Assembly (NCBI RefSeq): GCF_010727945.1
Contig: NZ_AP022569.1
Coordinates: 620,001-684,000, forward strand
Length of the DNA: 64,000 bases
Source of the DNA: Mycobacterium cookii
Lineage (GTDB): Bacteria; Actinomycetota; Actinomycetes; Mycobacteriales; Mycobacteriaceae
Reading direction: 5' to 3'
In this document: one piece after another, positions 21,425 through 31,284 of the stretch
Layout: each line of letters begins with the position of its first letter
Position numbering within the stretch: position 1 is the first letter of the stretch
Program-made: the position numbers and the translations under genes
Notes under the pieces: model-generated
What the model was told of the DNA's origin: nothing
Database searches by the model: none
Seen by the model: only the letters and a program-made list of their open reading frames with translations

Positions 21425-21430
21425 ACGCTA
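21425..21430 (-). promoter_or_regulatory. -10 element of bcpB (leaderless type)
   Basis: TAGCGT on the minus strand, seven bases before the bcpB ATG with no Shine-Dalgarno between, fits a mycobacterial TANNNT -10 and a leaderless transcript. Confidence 0.5.
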
Positions 21431-21477
21431 CGCCAGTAGTGCTCAGCGGCCAGCCGCCCGTCTGGGAGGATGGCTGC

Positions 21478-23007
21478 GTGCACGCCAACCTCGACGCCGC
21501 GACGACCTCACGGGAGCAGTTCCGCGCGCTCGCGGGCGAGCATCGGGTGGTGCCGGTGACCCGCAAGGTGCTCGCCGACGCCGAGACGCCGCTGTCCGCC
21601 TACCGCAAACTTGCCGCCAACCGGCCGGGCACGTTCCTGCTCGAGTCGGCCGAGAACGGCCGGTCGTGGTCGCGGTGGTCTTTCATCGGTGCCGGGTCTC
21701 CGTCGGCGTTGACGGTGCGCGACGGTAATGCGGTCTGGCTGGGGGAGGCGCCGCACGACGCACCCACTGGCGGGGACCCGCTGCAGGCCCTGCAGGCCAC
21801 CCTGAATCTGCTGGCCACGGCGGCGCTGCCGGGGCTGCCGCCGTTATCGGGCGGCATGGTCGGCTTTTTCGCCTACGACCTGGTCCGGCGGCTGGAGCGG
21901 TTACCTGAGTTGGCCACCGACGACCTCCACCTGCCGGACATGCTGTTGCTGCTGGCCACCGATCTGGCCGCCGTCGACCACCACGAGGGCACCATCACGT
22001 TGATCGCCAACGCGGTGAACTGGAACGGCACCGACGAGCGCGTCGACGAGGCCTACGACGACGCGATCGGGCGATTGGACGTGATGACTGCCGCGCTCGG
22101 CCAGCCGCTGCCGTCAACCGTCGCGACGTTCACCAGACCCGAGCCGCAATACCGCGCGCAGCGCACCGTGCAGGAGTACGGAGCGATCGTCGAGCGTCTC
22201 GTTCGCGAGATCGAGCGCGGCGAGGCGTTCCAGGTGGTGCCGTCGCAGCGCTTCGAGATGGACACCGACGTCGAGGCCATCGACGTCTACCGGATGCTGC
22301 GGGTGTCCAATCCCAGCCCGTACATGTATCTGCTGCACGTGCCGAATGATGAAGGGGGAATTGCCTTTTCGATCGCGGGATCGAGCCCCGAAGCGCTGGT
22401 GACCGTGCAGGACGGTCGGGCGACGACACATCCGATCGCCGGGACCAGATGGCGCGGCGAGACCGACGAAGAGGATCAGCTGCTGGAAAAGGAGCTGCTG
22501 GCCGACGACAAGGAGCGCGCCGAACATTTGATGCTGGTCGACCTGGGCCGCAACGATCTGGGCCGGGTCTGTGTGCCCGGCAGCGTCCGCGTCGAGGACT
22601 ACAGCCACATCGAGCGCTACAGCCACGTCATGCATCTGGTGTCCACGGTGACCGGGATGCTCGCCGCCGATCGCACCGCGCTGGACGCGGTGACGGCATG
22701 TTTCCCGGCCGGCACGTTGTCCGGCGCCCCGAAGGTGCGCGCCATGGAACTGATCGAGGAAGTGGAGAAGACCCGGCGCGGCCTCTACGGCGGGGTACTC
22801 GGCTACCTCGACTTCGCCGGCAACGCCGACTTCGCGATCGCGATCCGTACCGCCCTGATGCGTGACGGCACGGCGTACGTGCAGGCCGGCGGCGGCGTGG
22901 TGGCCGATTCCAACGGCCCCTACGAGCACACCGAGGCCAGCAACAAGGCGCGCGCGGTGCTCGGCGCGATCGCCGCCGCGGAAACGCTGGGCAGCCCGAA
23001 TGGCTGA
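21478..23007 (+). CDS. trpE: Anthranilate synthase component I TrpE
   Basis: TrpE converts chorismate to anthranilate, using ammonia from a TrpG-type subunit not found in this window. The 509-residue protein has the N-terminal tryptophan-binding element [16 protein letters not shown] (feedback inhibition) and the chorismate-binding signatures [28 protein letters not shown] and IAIRT. The GTG at 21478 follows GGGAGGA by seven bases, which fixes the start. The next gene overlaps by eight bases. Confidence 0.96.
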   Translation: MHANLDAATTSREQFRALAGEHRVVPVTRKVLADAETPLSAYRKLAANRPGTFLLESAENGRSWSRWSFIGAGSPSALTVRDGNAVWLGEAPHDAPTGGDPLQALQATLNLLATAALPGLPPLSGGMVGFFAYDLVRRLERLPELATDDLHLPDMLLLLATDLAAVDHHEGTITLIANAVNWNGTDERVDEAYDDAIGRLDVMTAALGQPLPSTVATFTRPEPQYRAQRTVQEYGAIVERLVREIERGEAFQVVPSQRFEMDTDVEAIDVYRMLRVSNPSPYMYLLHVPNDEGGIAFSIAGSSPEALVTVQDGRATTHPIAGTRWRGETDEEDQLLEKELLADDKERAEHLMLVDLGRNDLGRVCVPGSVRVEDYSHIERYSHVMHLVSTVTGMLAADRTALDAVTACFPAGTLSGAPKVRAMELIEEVEKTRRGLYGGVLGYLDFAGNADFAIAIRTALMRDGTAYVQAGGGVVADSNGPYEHTEASNKARAVLGAIAAAETLGSPNG

Positions 23008-23671
23008 TGCCCGGCCCGGTCGACGCACCCTGCTGGTCGCCCAGATCCTGCTGGTCCTCGCCGCCGCCGGATTGTGGGAGGTGTCCCGGCTGACCTGGGT
23101 CGAACTGCGTACGTTCGACGGGCTGAGCCCGCCCAGGCTGGTGACGTTGTCCGGCGCCCAATGGTCGTCGGGGCTGCTCCCACTGGCGCTGGTGCTGCTG
23201 GCCGGCGCCATCGCCGCGTTGGCGGTGCGGGGCTGGGCACTGCGTGCCCTTGCCGTGCTGGTCGCCATCGCCAGCCTTGCGGCCGGTTATCTGGCGGTCA
23301 GCACGCTGGAGATGCCGGACGTGGCCGTGCGGGCCGCCGATCTCGTGCGTGTTCCGGTGGTCGAGTTGGTCGGCAGTCAACGCCATCACGCCGGCCCGGT
23401 CATCACCTTGGTTATCGCGGTCGGCGCGCTGGTCGGCGCCGCGCTGCTGATGCGGGCAGCGGCCACCGACAAAGGCGCTTCCACCCGATATGTCACGCCC
23501 GGGGCCCGGCGGTCGATGGCGCGTCGCGCGGGTGACGACGGGGTCAATATGTCGGAGCGGATGATGTGGGACGCGCTCGACGAGGGCCACGACCCGACCG
23601 AGCAATCTGGCGAGTCGACATCGGCATCCGGTAACGATTCAGCACCTGAACCTGACACCGAGGGTCGGTGA
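23000..23671 (+). CDS. Tryptophan-biosynthesis-associated membrane protein (TIGR02234)
   Basis: The 223-residue protein has four predicted helices (about residues 11-29, 54-74, 77-98 and 131-152), a [20 protein letters not shown] loop and a polar, acidic C-terminal tail. This matches the actinobacterial TIGR02234 family (Rv1610) found between trpE and trpC. It begins inside trpE with an eight-base overlap, so it is co-translated. Its biochemical role is unknown; a part in tryptophan or precursor transport or in enzyme anchoring is speculation. Confidence 0.88.
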   Translation: MADARPGRRTLLVAQILLVLAAAGLWEVSRLTWVELRTFDGLSPPRLVTLSGAQWSSGLLPLALVLLAGAIAALAVRGWALRALAVLVAIASLAAGYLAVSTLEMPDVAVRAADLVRVPVVELVGSQRHHAGPVITLVIAVGALVGAALLMRAAATDKGASTRYVTPGARRSMARRAGDDGVNMSERMMWDALDEGHDPTEQSGESTSASGNDSAPEPDTEGR

Positions 23672-23699
23672 TGGACCGCACAGTGGCGCTCGCTACCCT
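23672..23699 (+). promoter_or_regulatory. Possible internal promoter before trpC
   Basis: TGGACC (23672-23677) and TACCCT (23694-23699) are separated by 16 bases and lie about 50 bases before trpC, in the only real gap of the trp cluster. They fit a housekeeping mycobacterial promoter, so trpCBA-lgt may be transcribed separately from trpE. Confidence 0.4.
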
Positions 23700-23752
23700 T
23701 CCAAGAACGTCGTGAAGAAATCTGGCGGCGCTCGGGGAGAGGAATCGGCGGC

Positions 23753-24571
23753 ATGAGTTCGGGAACCGTGCTCGACTCCATCATGGAAGGAGTTCGTGCC
23801 GACGTTGCCGCTCGCGAGGCCGTCGTGAGCATGTCCGAGGTCAAGGCGGCCGCCGAAGCTGTGCCGGCACCGCGTGATGTGTTGGCGGCGCTGCGTGAGC
23901 CCGGTATCGGCGTCATCGCCGAGGTGAAGCGGGCCAGCCCGTCAGCAGGGGAGCTCGCGTCGATCTCCGACCCCGCGAAACTCGCCCGGTCCTACGAAGA
24001 CGGCGGCGCCCGGATCATCAGCGTGCTGACCGAAGAACGCCGCTTCCATGGCAGCCTGGACGATCTCGACGCGGTGCGAGCGGCCGTGTCGATTCCGGTG
24101 CTGCGCAAAGACTTTGTGGTGGGGCCCTACCAGATTCACGAAGCACGCGCGCACGGTGCGGACATGCTGCTGCTGATCGTCGCGGCACTCGATCAGCCTG
24201 CGCTGGAATCGATGCTGGAGCGGACCGAGTCGCTGGGCATGACCGCGCTCGTCGAGGTGCACACCGAAGAGGAAGCCGACCGTGCGTTGACGGCGGGCGC
24301 ACGGGTGATCGGCGTGAACGCTCGCGACCTGCGGACGCTGCGAGTCGACCGAGATTGCTTCGCGCGCATCGCCCCCGGGCTGCCGTCCAGCGTGATCCGC
24401 ATTGCCGAATCGGGCGTTCGCGGCCGGGCAGACCTGCTGGCCTACGCCGGTGCCGGTGCGGATGCGGTGCTCGTTGGTGAGGGCCTGGTCAAGAGCGGCG
24501 ACCCTCGTGCCGCCGTCGCCGACCTGGTGACCGCGGGTAAGCATCCTTCCTGCCCCAAGCCGGCCCGCTAG
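23753..24571 (+). CDS. trpC: Indole-3-glycerol phosphate synthase TrpC
   Basis: TrpC closes the indole ring from CdRP. The 272-residue barrel enzyme shows [14 protein letters not shown] with the catalytic lysine and glutamate, [20 protein letters not shown] with a second lysine, [10 protein letters not shown] and [10 protein letters not shown]. The start ATG at 23753 is preceded by GAGAGGAA. Unlike enterobacterial TrpC there is no TrpF fusion, consistent with PriA supplying that step. Confidence 0.96.
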   Translation: MSSGTVLDSIMEGVRADVAAREAVVSMSEVKAAAEAVPAPRDVLAALREPGIGVIAEVKRASPSAGELASISDPAKLARSYEDGGARIISVLTEERRFHGSLDDLDAVRAAVSIPVLRKDFVVGPYQIHEARAHGADMLLLIVAALDQPALESMLERTESLGMTALVEVHTEEEADRALTAGARVIGVNARDLRTLRVDRDCFARIAPGLPSSVIRIAESGVRGRADLLAYAGAGADAVLVGEGLVKSGDPRAAVADLVTAGKHPSCPKPAR

Positions 24572-24628
24572 CCGGGGAGTTGGGGAAGCGTCGAATCCGA
24601 TGAGCCGCTTGCACGTTGAGCGTTCGTG

Positions 24629-25894
24629 ATGGCAGACATCGTGGGCCCGGAATTACCGCGTTCCAGCGCTGCCATCGCTGAACCCACCCATCACGACCCG
24701 GACAATCGAGGCCATTTCGGGGTCTACGGCGGCCGGTACGTGGCCGAGGCGTTGATGGCGGTGATCGAGGAGGTCACCGCGGCCTACGAGAAGGTCCGTA
24801 CCGACCAGGCATACCTTGATGAACTCGACAAGCTGCAGAGGCACTACACCGGACGACCCTCGCCGCTGTACGAAGCCGCTCGGCTCAGCGAGCATGCCGG
24901 CGGTGCACGGATATTTCTCAAACGAGAAGACCTGAACCACACCGGTTCTCACAAGATCAACAACGTGTTGGGCCAGGCCTTGCTGGCTCGCCAGATGGGC
25001 AAGACCCGAGTGATCGCCGAAACCGGGGCCGGTCAGCACGGGGTGGCCACTGCCACTGCTTGCGCGCTGCTGGGCCTGGACTGCGTGATCTACATGGGTG
25101 CGGTCGACACCGCACGTCAAGCGCTGAACGTCGCGCGGATGAGATTGCTGGGCGCCGAGGTCGTCTCGGTCGAGTCGGGATCGAAGACCCTCAAGGACGC
25201 GATCAACGACGCGTTCCGCGACTGGGTCACCAACGCCGACAACACGTACTACTGTTTCGGCACCGCCGCCGGACCGCACCCATTCCCGACCATGGTCCGT
25301 GATTTCCAGCGGGTCATCGGTCTGGAGACGCGGGTCCAGATCCAGGATCAGGCCGGGCGACTGCCTGATGCCGTCACCGCGTGCGTCGGCGGAGGATCGA
25401 ACGCGATCGGCATCTTCCACGCCTTCCTCGACGACCCCGGGGTCCGGCTGGTCGGCTACGAGGCCGCCGGTGATGGCGTCGAAACCGGTCGTCATGCAGC
25501 GACATTCAGCGGCGGAACACCCGGGGCGTTCCAGGGGTCGTATTCGTTTCTGCTGCAGGACGAAGACGGGCAGACCATTGAGTCGCATTCGATCTCGGCC
25601 GGCCTGGACTACCCCGGTGTGGGCCCGGAACACGCCTGGCTGAAGGACACCGGGCGTGCTGAGTACCGGCCGATCACCGACACCGAGGCGATGGACGCGT
25701 TCCGCCTGCTGTGCCGCACCGAGGGCATCATTCCCGCGATCGAATCGGCGCATGCGGTGGCCGGCGCACTCAAGCTGGGCATCGAAATGGGCAGTGCTGC
25801 AATCATTGTCATCAACTTGTCCGGCCGCGGGGACAAGGACGTCGAGACCGCCGCCAAGTGGTTCGATCTGCTGCCTGCCGGTGAAGGGCACTGA
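24629..25894 (+). CDS. trpB: Tryptophan synthase beta chain TrpB
   Basis: TrpB joins indole with serine using PLP. The 421-residue protein contains the Schiff-base lysine in HTGSHKINN, the phosphate loop GGGSNAIG, and NLSGRGDKD near the C-terminus. The start is uncertain: ATG 24629 (MADIVGPEL) is preceded in frame by GTG 24626, and the conserved family sequence begins about 20 residues in, at [12 protein letters not shown]. trpA overlaps its stop codon by one base, so the alpha and beta subunits are translationally coupled. Confidence 0.95.
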   Translation: MADIVGPELPRSSAAIAEPTHHDPDNRGHFGVYGGRYVAEALMAVIEEVTAAYEKVRTDQAYLDELDKLQRHYTGRPSPLYEAARLSEHAGGARIFLKREDLNHTGSHKINNVLGQALLARQMGKTRVIAETGAGQHGVATATACALLGLDCVIYMGAVDTARQALNVARMRLLGAEVVSVESGSKTLKDAINDAFRDWVTNADNTYYCFGTAAGPHPFPTMVRDFQRVIGLETRVQIQDQAGRLPDAVTACVGGGSNAIGIFHAFLDDPGVRLVGYEAAGDGVETGRHAATFSGGTPGAFQGSYSFLLQDEDGQTIESHSISAGLDYPGVGPEHAWLKDTGRAEYRPITDTEAMDAFRLLCRTEGIIPAIESAHAVAGALKLGIEMGSAAIIVINLSGRGDKDVETAAKWFDLLPAGEGH

Positions 25895-26706
25895 TGACCG
25901 TCGAGCAAAGTGAAAAAAGCGGCCTGGCAGAGCTTTTCAGTGCTTGCTCACGCGACAACCGTGCCGCGCTGATCGGGTATCTGCCGACCGGATATCCCGA
26001 CGTCGCCACGTCGATCGAGGCGATGAAGGCGTTGACCGAGTCCGGTTGTGACGTCATCGAAGTCGGCGTGCCGTACTCCGATCCGGGTATGGACGGCCCG
26101 ACCATCGCGACCGCGGCAGAGGTCGCGTTGCGCGGGGGCGTGCGGGTCCGCGACACACTGGCCGCTGTCGAGGCGATCAGCGCAGCCGGCGGTCACGCCG
26201 TTGTCATGACGTACTGGAATCCGGTCCTGCAGTATGGGGTCGACGCGTTCGCGCGCGACCTCGCAGCGGCGGGCGGGCATGGGCTGATCACCCCGGACCT
26301 CATCCCCGACGAGGCCGACGAGTGGCTGGCGGCGTCCGACCAGCATCACCTCGATCGCATCTTCCTGGTCGCGCCGTCATCGACGCCGCAGCGACTGGCG
26401 GCGACGGTGGAGGCTTCGCGCGGATTCGTCTACGCGGCGTCGATCATGGGCGTCACCGGAGCGCGGGACGTGGTGTCGAATGCGGCACCCGAATTGGTGA
26501 GTCGAGTCAAAGCGGTGTCCGACATCCCCGTCGGAGTGGGACTGGGCGTGCGGTCGCGCGAGCAGGCGGCGCAGATCGCGAGCTACGCCGACGGCGTCAT
26601 CGTGGGTTCGGCGCTCGTCACGGCGTTGACCGCGGGGCTGCCGACGATGCGGACCCTGACCGAGGAACTGGCTATCGGTGTGCGGCAGAGGGTTTCCGAT
26701 TCATGA
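25894..26706 (+). CDS. trpA: Tryptophan synthase alpha chain TrpA
   Basis: TrpA cleaves indole-3-glycerol phosphate to indole and glyceraldehyde 3-phosphate, channelling indole to TrpB. The 270-residue barrel shows the catalytic glutamate in VIEVGVPYSDPGMDGP and the catalytic aspartate in GLITPDLIPDEA, with phosphate-binding GVGLGVRS. It starts at ATG 25894 ([10 protein letters not shown]) and overlaps lgt by four bases. Confidence 0.96.
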   Translation: MTVEQSEKSGLAELFSACSRDNRAALIGYLPTGYPDVATSIEAMKALTESGCDVIEVGVPYSDPGMDGPTIATAAEVALRGGVRVRDTLAAVEAISAAGGHAVVMTYWNPVLQYGVDAFARDLAAAGGHGLITPDLIPDEADEWLAASDQHHLDRIFLVAPSSTPQRLAATVEASRGFVYAASIMGVTGARDVVSNAAPELVSRVKAVSDIPVGVGLGVRSREQAAQIASYADGVIVGSALVTALTAGLPTMRTLTEELAIGVRQRVSDS

Positions 26707-27863
26707 CGACGACAGTTATCGCGTACTTCCCGAGCCCGCCGCAAGGAGTGTGGCATCTGTGGATCGTGCCGATCCGGGCGTACGCGCTGTTCATCATTGC
26801 CGGGATCATCGCGGCGCTGATCATCGGCGATCGGCGCTGGGCGGCTCGCGGCGGCGAACGCGGAGTGATCTACGACATCGCTTTGTGGGCAGTGCCTTTC
26901 GGACTGATCGGCGGCCGCCTGTACCACCTGGCGACGGACTGGCGGACATACTTCGGCGACGGCGGTGCTGGACCGATCGCGGCACTGCGCATCTGGGACG
27001 GCGGTCTGGGAATCTGGGGGGCCGTCGCGCTGGGTGGCGTGGGCGCATGGATCGCCTGCCGGCGTCGCGACATTCCGCTTCCCGCATTCGGCGATGCGAT
27101 AGCGCCGGGGATCGTTCTCGCGCAGGCGATCGGCCGGCTCGGAAATTACTTCAACCAAGAGCTTTACGGCCGCGAGACCACGATGCCGTGGGGCCTGGAG
27201 ATCTTCTATCGCCGCGACCCGGCGGGTTTCGTGGACGTGCATTCACTCGACGGGGTGTCGACCGGGCAGCTCGCGATGGTCGTCCAACCGACGTTCCTAT
27301 ATGAATTGCTGTGGAACCTGGTGGTCTTCGCGCTGCTGATCTATCTCGATCGGCGGTTCACCATCGGGCACGGCCGGCTGTTTGCGCTCTACGTCGCGGG
27401 CTACTGCATCGGCCGGTTCGGCATCGAGCTACTGCGTGACGACACAGCGACACACATCGCCGGTATCCGGATCAACTTGTTCACGTCGACCTTCGTTCTG
27501 ATCGGCGCGGTGGTGTACCTGATCTTGGCGCCCAAGGGTCGCGAGGATCCGGCGACGCTGAGCGGGTCGGCCGCCGAGCTGCTCGAGCCGGACTCCCTCG
27601 ACGAGGACGCCGACGAAGCCGCAGCGGAGACGGCGGAGGCGACACCGGCCGAGGCTGCCGCGGAGCCGGACACCACGGTGGCCGATCCGCCCGAGCCCGA
27701 AGCCGAGGCCGGCGCGGAAGAAGCCGAGGCGGCCGAGGTCGACCCACCCGTCGTCGAGGTGCAAGCGGAGCCCGAAGCTGAACCGGACGAGTCCGGCGCG
27801 GACGAAGCCGACAACGCGGAGCCGACGGATCTGCCCGCCACAGAGCCAGACGAAGACCAATGA
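26703..27863 (+). CDS. lgt: Prolipoprotein diacylglyceryl transferase Lgt
   Basis: Lgt attaches diacylglycerol to the lipobox cysteine of preprolipoproteins in the cytoplasmic membrane. The 386-residue protein has seven predicted helices and the Lgt signature GRLGNYFNQELYGR. Conserved IRAYALF and GGLGIWGAV segments line the active site. Residues of about 281-386 form an acidic Ala/Glu/Pro/Asp-rich tail without predicted structure, which makes it longer than most bacterial Lgt proteins. Placement after trpA is conserved in mycobacteria. Confidence 0.95.
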   Translation: MTTTVIAYFPSPPQGVWHLWIVPIRAYALFIIAGIIAALIIGDRRWAARGGERGVIYDIALWAVPFGLIGGRLYHLATDWRTYFGDGGAGPIAALRIWDGGLGIWGAVALGGVGAWIACRRRDIPLPAFGDAIAPGIVLAQAIGRLGNYFNQELYGRETTMPWGLEIFYRRDPAGFVDVHSLDGVSTGQLAMVVQPTFLYELLWNLVVFALLIYLDRRFTIGHGRLFALYVAGYCIGRFGIELLRDDTATHIAGIRINLFTSTFVLIGAVVYLILAPKGREDPATLSGSAAELLEPDSLDEDADEAAAETAEATPAEAAAEPDTTVADPPEPEAEAGAEEAEAAEVDPPVVEVQAEPEAEPDESGADEADNAEPTDLPATEPDEDQ

Positions 27864-28285
27864 CCACCCCGGCTCCGCTCGGCACCACGCCGCCCGCGGG
27901 GCGCCGGAATCGCGTGGCGTGGGGTACGGGTGTCCTGCTGGCGGCCGCGCTGACGTACATCGGCCTGGTCGACCCGCACAACCCGAACTCGTTCTTTCCC
28001 GTCTGCCCGTTCCGGTTGCTGACCGGCTGGAACTGTCCTGGATGCGGCGCGCTGCGGATGATTCACGACGTGCTGCACGGCGACCTGGCCGCGGCGGTCG
28101 CCGACAACGTGGTGCTGCTCGTCGGTGTCCCGCTGTTGGCCGGCTGGGCTCTGCTGCGCCACCGTCGCGGGAAATCGCCGTTAACGATCCCGGCGACGGC
28201 CGCGATCCTGTGCACGCTGCTGGCCTGGACAGTGGTGCGTAACCTGCCCGGATTCCCGTTGGTTCCGACGCTGCTCGCCCGTTAG
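27860..28285 (+). CDS. DUF2752 membrane protein (Rv1616-like)
   Basis: The 141-residue protein has three hydrophobic segments and the DUF2752 hallmark CPFRLLTGWNCPGCGALR, with three cysteines (CP...CPGC) close to the membrane, followed by MIHDVLHGDLAAA. It overlaps lgt by four bases (ATGA) and ends the trpCBA-lgt transcript. The function of DUF2752 is unknown. The cysteine pair could bind a metal or form a disulfide. Confidence 0.85.
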   Translation: MTTPAPLGTTPPAGRRNRVAWGTGVLLAAALTYIGLVDPHNPNSFFPVCPFRLLTGWNCPGCGALRMIHDVLHGDLAAAVADNVVLLVGVPLLAGWALLRHRRGKSPLTIPATAAILCTLLAWTVVRNLPGFPLVPTLLAR

Positions 28286-28332
28286 CCCGTCATCTGATCG
28301 GGAACCGGCGCGAGATGATCAGCTAGCGCGAC

Positions 28333-28338
28333 TATGCT
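28333..28338 (+). promoter_or_regulatory. -10 element of pykA
   Basis: TATGCT lies eight bases before the pykA GTG at 28347, with no ribosome-binding site between them. This fits a leaderless or near-leaderless transcript. Confidence 0.5.
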
Positions 28339-28346
28339 GAGTCGTC

Positions 28347-29765
28347 GTGGCGAGACGCGGCAAGATCGTCTGTACTCTCGGTCCGGCCAGCGGCACTGAC
28401 GAGGCCGTCAGGGCTCTGGTCGAAGCCGGAATGGACGTCGCCAGAATGAACTTCAGCCACGGCGACTACAGCGACCACAAAGCCTCCTACGATCGGGTGC
28501 GCGCGGCGTCGAATGCCACCGGCCGCGCGGTCGGGCTACTCGCCGACCTGCAGGGCCCGAAGATCAGGCTCGGACGCTTCGCAGACGGACCGACGTACTG
28601 GGCGGACGGCGAAACGGTCCGCATCACCGTCGCGGACTGTGAGGGCAACCACGACCGGGTATCGACCACCTACAAGCAGCTGGCCACGGACGCGGTGCCG
28701 GGCGACCGGGTTCTGGTCGACGACGGGAACGTCGCGCTGGTCGTCGAGGGCATCGACGGCGACGACGTCGTGTGCACCGTGGTCGAGGGCGGCCCGATCA
28801 GCAACAACAAGGGAATGTCGTTGCCGGGGATGAAAGTCTCGGCTCCTCCGCTCTCGGAGAAGGACATCGAGGACCTGGAGTTCGCACTGCACCTCGGCGT
28901 CGACATGGTCGCGCTGTCCTTCGTTCGCTCGCCGTCGGACGTCGAACTGGTTCACGAAGTGATGGATCGGGTTGGCCGCCGCGTCCCGGTGATCGCCAAA
29001 CTCGAGAAGCCGGAAGCCATCGACAATCTCGAGGCCGTCGTGCTGGCCTTCGACGCGGTGATGGTCGCCCGCGGCGATCTCGGTGTCGAGCTGCCGCTGG
29101 AAGAGGTCCCGCTGGTGCAGAAGCGGGCCATCCAAATGGCAAGGGAGAACGCCAAACCCGTCATCGTCGCGACGCAGATGCTCGAGTCGATGATCGAACA
29201 CTCGCGGCCGACGCGGGCGGAGGCCTCCGACGTGGCCAATGCCGTGATGGACGGTGCCGACGCGGTGATGCTCTCGGGCGAGACCTCCGTCGGCAAATAC
29301 CCGCTGGCCGCGGTGCAGACCATGGCCCGGATCATCTGCGCCGTGGAAGAGAATTCGACCGCCGCCCCGCCGTTGACACACGTGCCGCGCACCAAGCGAG
29401 GCGTGATCTCCTATGCTGCCCGCGACATCGGTGAGCGCCTCGACGCCAAGGCGCTGGTGGCGTTCACCCAGTCCGGGGACACGGTCCGGCGACTCGCGCG
29501 GCTCCATACCCCGCTGCCGCTGCTGGCGTTCACGCCGCTGCCCGAAGTACGCAGCCAACTCGCCATGACCTGGGGCACGGAGACGTTCATCGTGCCGGTC
29601 ATTCAGACGACCGACGGGATGATCCGTCAGGTCGACAAGTCGCTGCTGTCGCTGGGCCGGTACAAGCGTGGCGATCTGGTCGTCATCGTGGCCGGCGCGC
29701 CTCCCGGCACCGTCGGCTCGACCAACCTGGTGCATGTGCACCGCATCGGCGAAGAGGACGTCTAG
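28347..29765 (+). CDS. pykA: Pyruvate kinase
   Basis: Pyruvate kinase transfers phosphate from phosphoenolpyruvate to ADP at the end of glycolysis. The 472-residue protein begins RRGKIVCTLGPASG and has MNFSHGDYSDH, the catalytic-lysine region IAKLEKPEAIDN, VMVARGDLGVELPLE and MLESMIEHSRPTRAEASDV. The C-terminal allosteric domain is complete. GTG 28347 is the only plausible start, and the gene appears monocistronic. A hairpin follows at 29781-29795. Confidence 0.97.
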   Translation: MARRGKIVCTLGPASGTDEAVRALVEAGMDVARMNFSHGDYSDHKASYDRVRAASNATGRAVGLLADLQGPKIRLGRFADGPTYWADGETVRITVADCEGNHDRVSTTYKQLATDAVPGDRVLVDDGNVALVVEGIDGDDVVCTVVEGGPISNNKGMSLPGMKVSAPPLSEKDIEDLEFALHLGVDMVALSFVRSPSDVELVHEVMDRVGRRVPVIAKLEKPEAIDNLEAVVLAFDAVMVARGDLGVELPLEEVPLVQKRAIQMARENAKPVIVATQMLESMIEHSRPTRAEASDVANAVMDGADAVMLSGETSVGKYPLAAVQTMARIICAVEENSTAAPPLTHVPRTKRGVISYAARDIGERLDAKALVAFTQSGDTVRRLARLHTPLPLLAFTPLPEVRSQLAMTWGTETFIVPVIQTTDGMIRQVDKSLLSLGRYKRGDLVVIVAGAPPGTVGSTNLVHVHRIGEEDV

Positions 29766-29780
29766 CCCGGCGACGATGCG

Positions 29781-29795
29781 CTCCGCGCAGCGGAG
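29781..29795 (+). terminator. Hairpin after pykA, part of a REP-like sequence
   Basis: A perfect six-base stem CTCCGC-GCA-GCGGAG is followed by TGAGGAGGAGC. It may terminate pykA. The surrounding CGACGATGCG...GAGGAGGAGC resembles a dispersed intergenic palindrome that I recall from mycobacterial genomes. Confidence 0.45.
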
Positions 29796-29830
29796 TGAGG
29801 AGGAGCAGGGCAATCGAATTTAGCTCGCAC

Positions 29831-29836
29831 TAGGCT
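29831..29836 (+). promoter_or_regulatory. -10 element of tesB
   Basis: TAGGCT lies six bases before the tesB GTG, with no ribosome-binding site, consistent with a leaderless mRNA. Confidence 0.5.
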
Positions 29837-29842
29837 GGCCCG

Positions 29843-30694
29843 GTGTCTGACTTCGACGAGCTGATGACGGTGCTCGACCTGCATCACAACGGTGACGGGG
29901 CCTTCGTCGGATCCCACCCCAGCAAGAACCCGCCCCGCACGTTCGGCGGGCTGCAGATGGCGCAGTCGTTCGTCGCCGCCACCCGCACATTGACCCGCGA
30001 CCTTCCGCCCAACGCTCTGTCGGCGCATTTCATCAACGGCGGTGAGACCGACAAGGACATCGAATTCGAGGTGGTGACGCTCCGCGATGAGCGCCGCTTC
30101 GCCAACCGACGCGTCGAGGTGACCCAGGGCGGCACGTTGCTGGCGTCGGTGATGATCTCCTTCCTGGCCGGCGGTCATGGTCTCGAGCACAACGTCGAGC
30201 CACCCGACGTTGTCGACCCCGAGGGACTGCCGTCCATCAAGGAGTTGCTGCTCGGCTATGAGGAACGGGTGCCGCTGTTCGTCAGTGCGCTGCAACCCAT
30301 CGAGTGGCGCTATACGAACGACCCGTCCTGGGTGATGCGGGAAAAAGGCGACCGTCTCGCGTACAACCGGGTCTGGGTCAAGGCGGACGGTGTGTTGCCC
30401 GACGACCCGGCGCTGCACACCGCGACGATGCTGTATTCCTCCGACACCACCGTGCTGGATTCGATCATCACGACGCACGGGCTGTCGTGGGGATACGACC
30501 GCATTTTCGCTGCGACCGTTAATCATTCAGTGTGGTTTCATCGCCAGGTCGATTTCAACGACTGGGTGTTGTACTCGACCGCCTCGCCGGTCGCGGCGGA
30601 CTCGCGGGGGCTGGGGTCCGGGTACTTCTTCGACCGGTCGCGGCGGCCGGTCGCCACGGTGGTGCAAGAGGGCCTGGTGAAGTATTTTCCCTGA
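29843..30694 (+). CDS. tesB: Acyl-CoA thioesterase II (TesB family)
   Basis: The 283-residue protein has the double hotdog fold of TesB, which hydrolyses medium- to long-chain acyl-CoA. Visible family features are FGGLQMAQSFVAAT in the first hotdog, RRVEVTQGG, and in the second hotdog ATMLYSSDTTVLDS, NHSVWFHR and WVLYSTASPVA. The position after pykA and the length match M. tuberculosis TesB1 (Rv1618). The GTG start at 29843 follows a -10 element directly. Confidence 0.93.
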   Translation: MSDFDELMTVLDLHHNGDGAFVGSHPSKNPPRTFGGLQMAQSFVAATRTLTRDLPPNALSAHFINGGETDKDIEFEVVTLRDERRFANRRVEVTQGGTLLASVMISFLAGGHGLEHNVEPPDVVDPEGLPSIKELLLGYEERVPLFVSALQPIEWRYTNDPSWVMREKGDRLAYNRVWVKADGVLPDDPALHTATMLYSSDTTVLDSIITTHGLSWGYDRIFAATVNHSVWFHRQVDFNDWVLYSTASPVAADSRGLGSGYFFDRSRRPVATVVQEGLVKYFP

Positions 30695-30732
30695 GTCGCG
30701 CGGATAGCCGATGTCGTTGCGGCGCAACCGGT

Positions 30733-31284
30733 TCAGCGGACCGGGGTCGGCGTCAGGGTGATGTTCAACTGATCTTGGACGTTTCGCCGGAACTGGTCGG
30801 CGCATTGTTGCTGCGCGAACTGGTCGTTGCCTGCTTTCTGCATGCAGCCGATGTAGTCGCCGCCGCCGACGTCCTTCCACACCGTCGTCCATATCGCGAT
30901 GAAAGCCAGACCGACGACGATCGCCAAGCCGCCCAACACGATGCCCGCGATCGCGACCCCGCCGTTGTTCGCGGCGCCGCGTTTGACCCGGCCATGCCCG
31001 ATGACGCCGGTGATCACCGCGGCAACACCCAGTGCGATGGGCGCGAACACGGTCGCGACGCTGACCAATCCGATGACTGCCAGCACCAGCGAGGCAACCC
31101 CGAGCCCGTTCTTGGGCGCGGCAGCCCGCGGCGGATAACCGCCGTAGGGCGGAGGGTAGCCACCCGGAATAGCGGCGGGCTGATACCGGTACGGATCGGG
31201 GAGCGGATAAGGGTATGGCGCCCCGGTTTGGGGTGTTCCCCGGGCGTTTTCGCGTCTGTCCGGAGTGTCCCAAGATCCGGTCAT
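30733..31284 (-). CDS. DUF4190-domain membrane protein at the end of the cyd operon
   Basis: The 183-residue protein has a Pro/Tyr/Gly-rich cytoplasmic N-terminus of about 60 residues, two hydrophobic segments (about 62-95 and 105-135) with the DUF4190 pattern GLGVASLVLAVIGL and GGVAIAGIVLGGLAI, and a short outer domain with two cysteines (GCMQKAG and QQCADQF). ATG 31284 overlaps the cydC stop by four bases and has GGAGAG upstream, so it is the fifth gene of cydABDC. No function is known. Co-translation hints at a cell-envelope role linked to cytochrome bd. Confidence 0.8.
   Translation of the reverse strand: MTGSWDTPDRRENARGTPQTGAPYPYPLPDPYRYQPAAIPGGYPPPYGGYPPRAAAPKNGLGVASLVLAVIGLVSVATVFAPIALGVAAVITGVIGHGRVKRGAANNGGVAIAGIVLGGLAIVVGLAFIAIWTTVWKDVGGGDYIGCMQKAGNDQFAQQQCADQFRRNVQDQLNITLTPTPVR

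Noticed and set aside
27540-27860. Tandem repeat or frameshift in lgt's 3' end
   Set aside because: The tail is compositionally biased but shows no exact repeat unit, and the frame ends at the ATGA overlap with the next gene, so it reads as a genuine tail.
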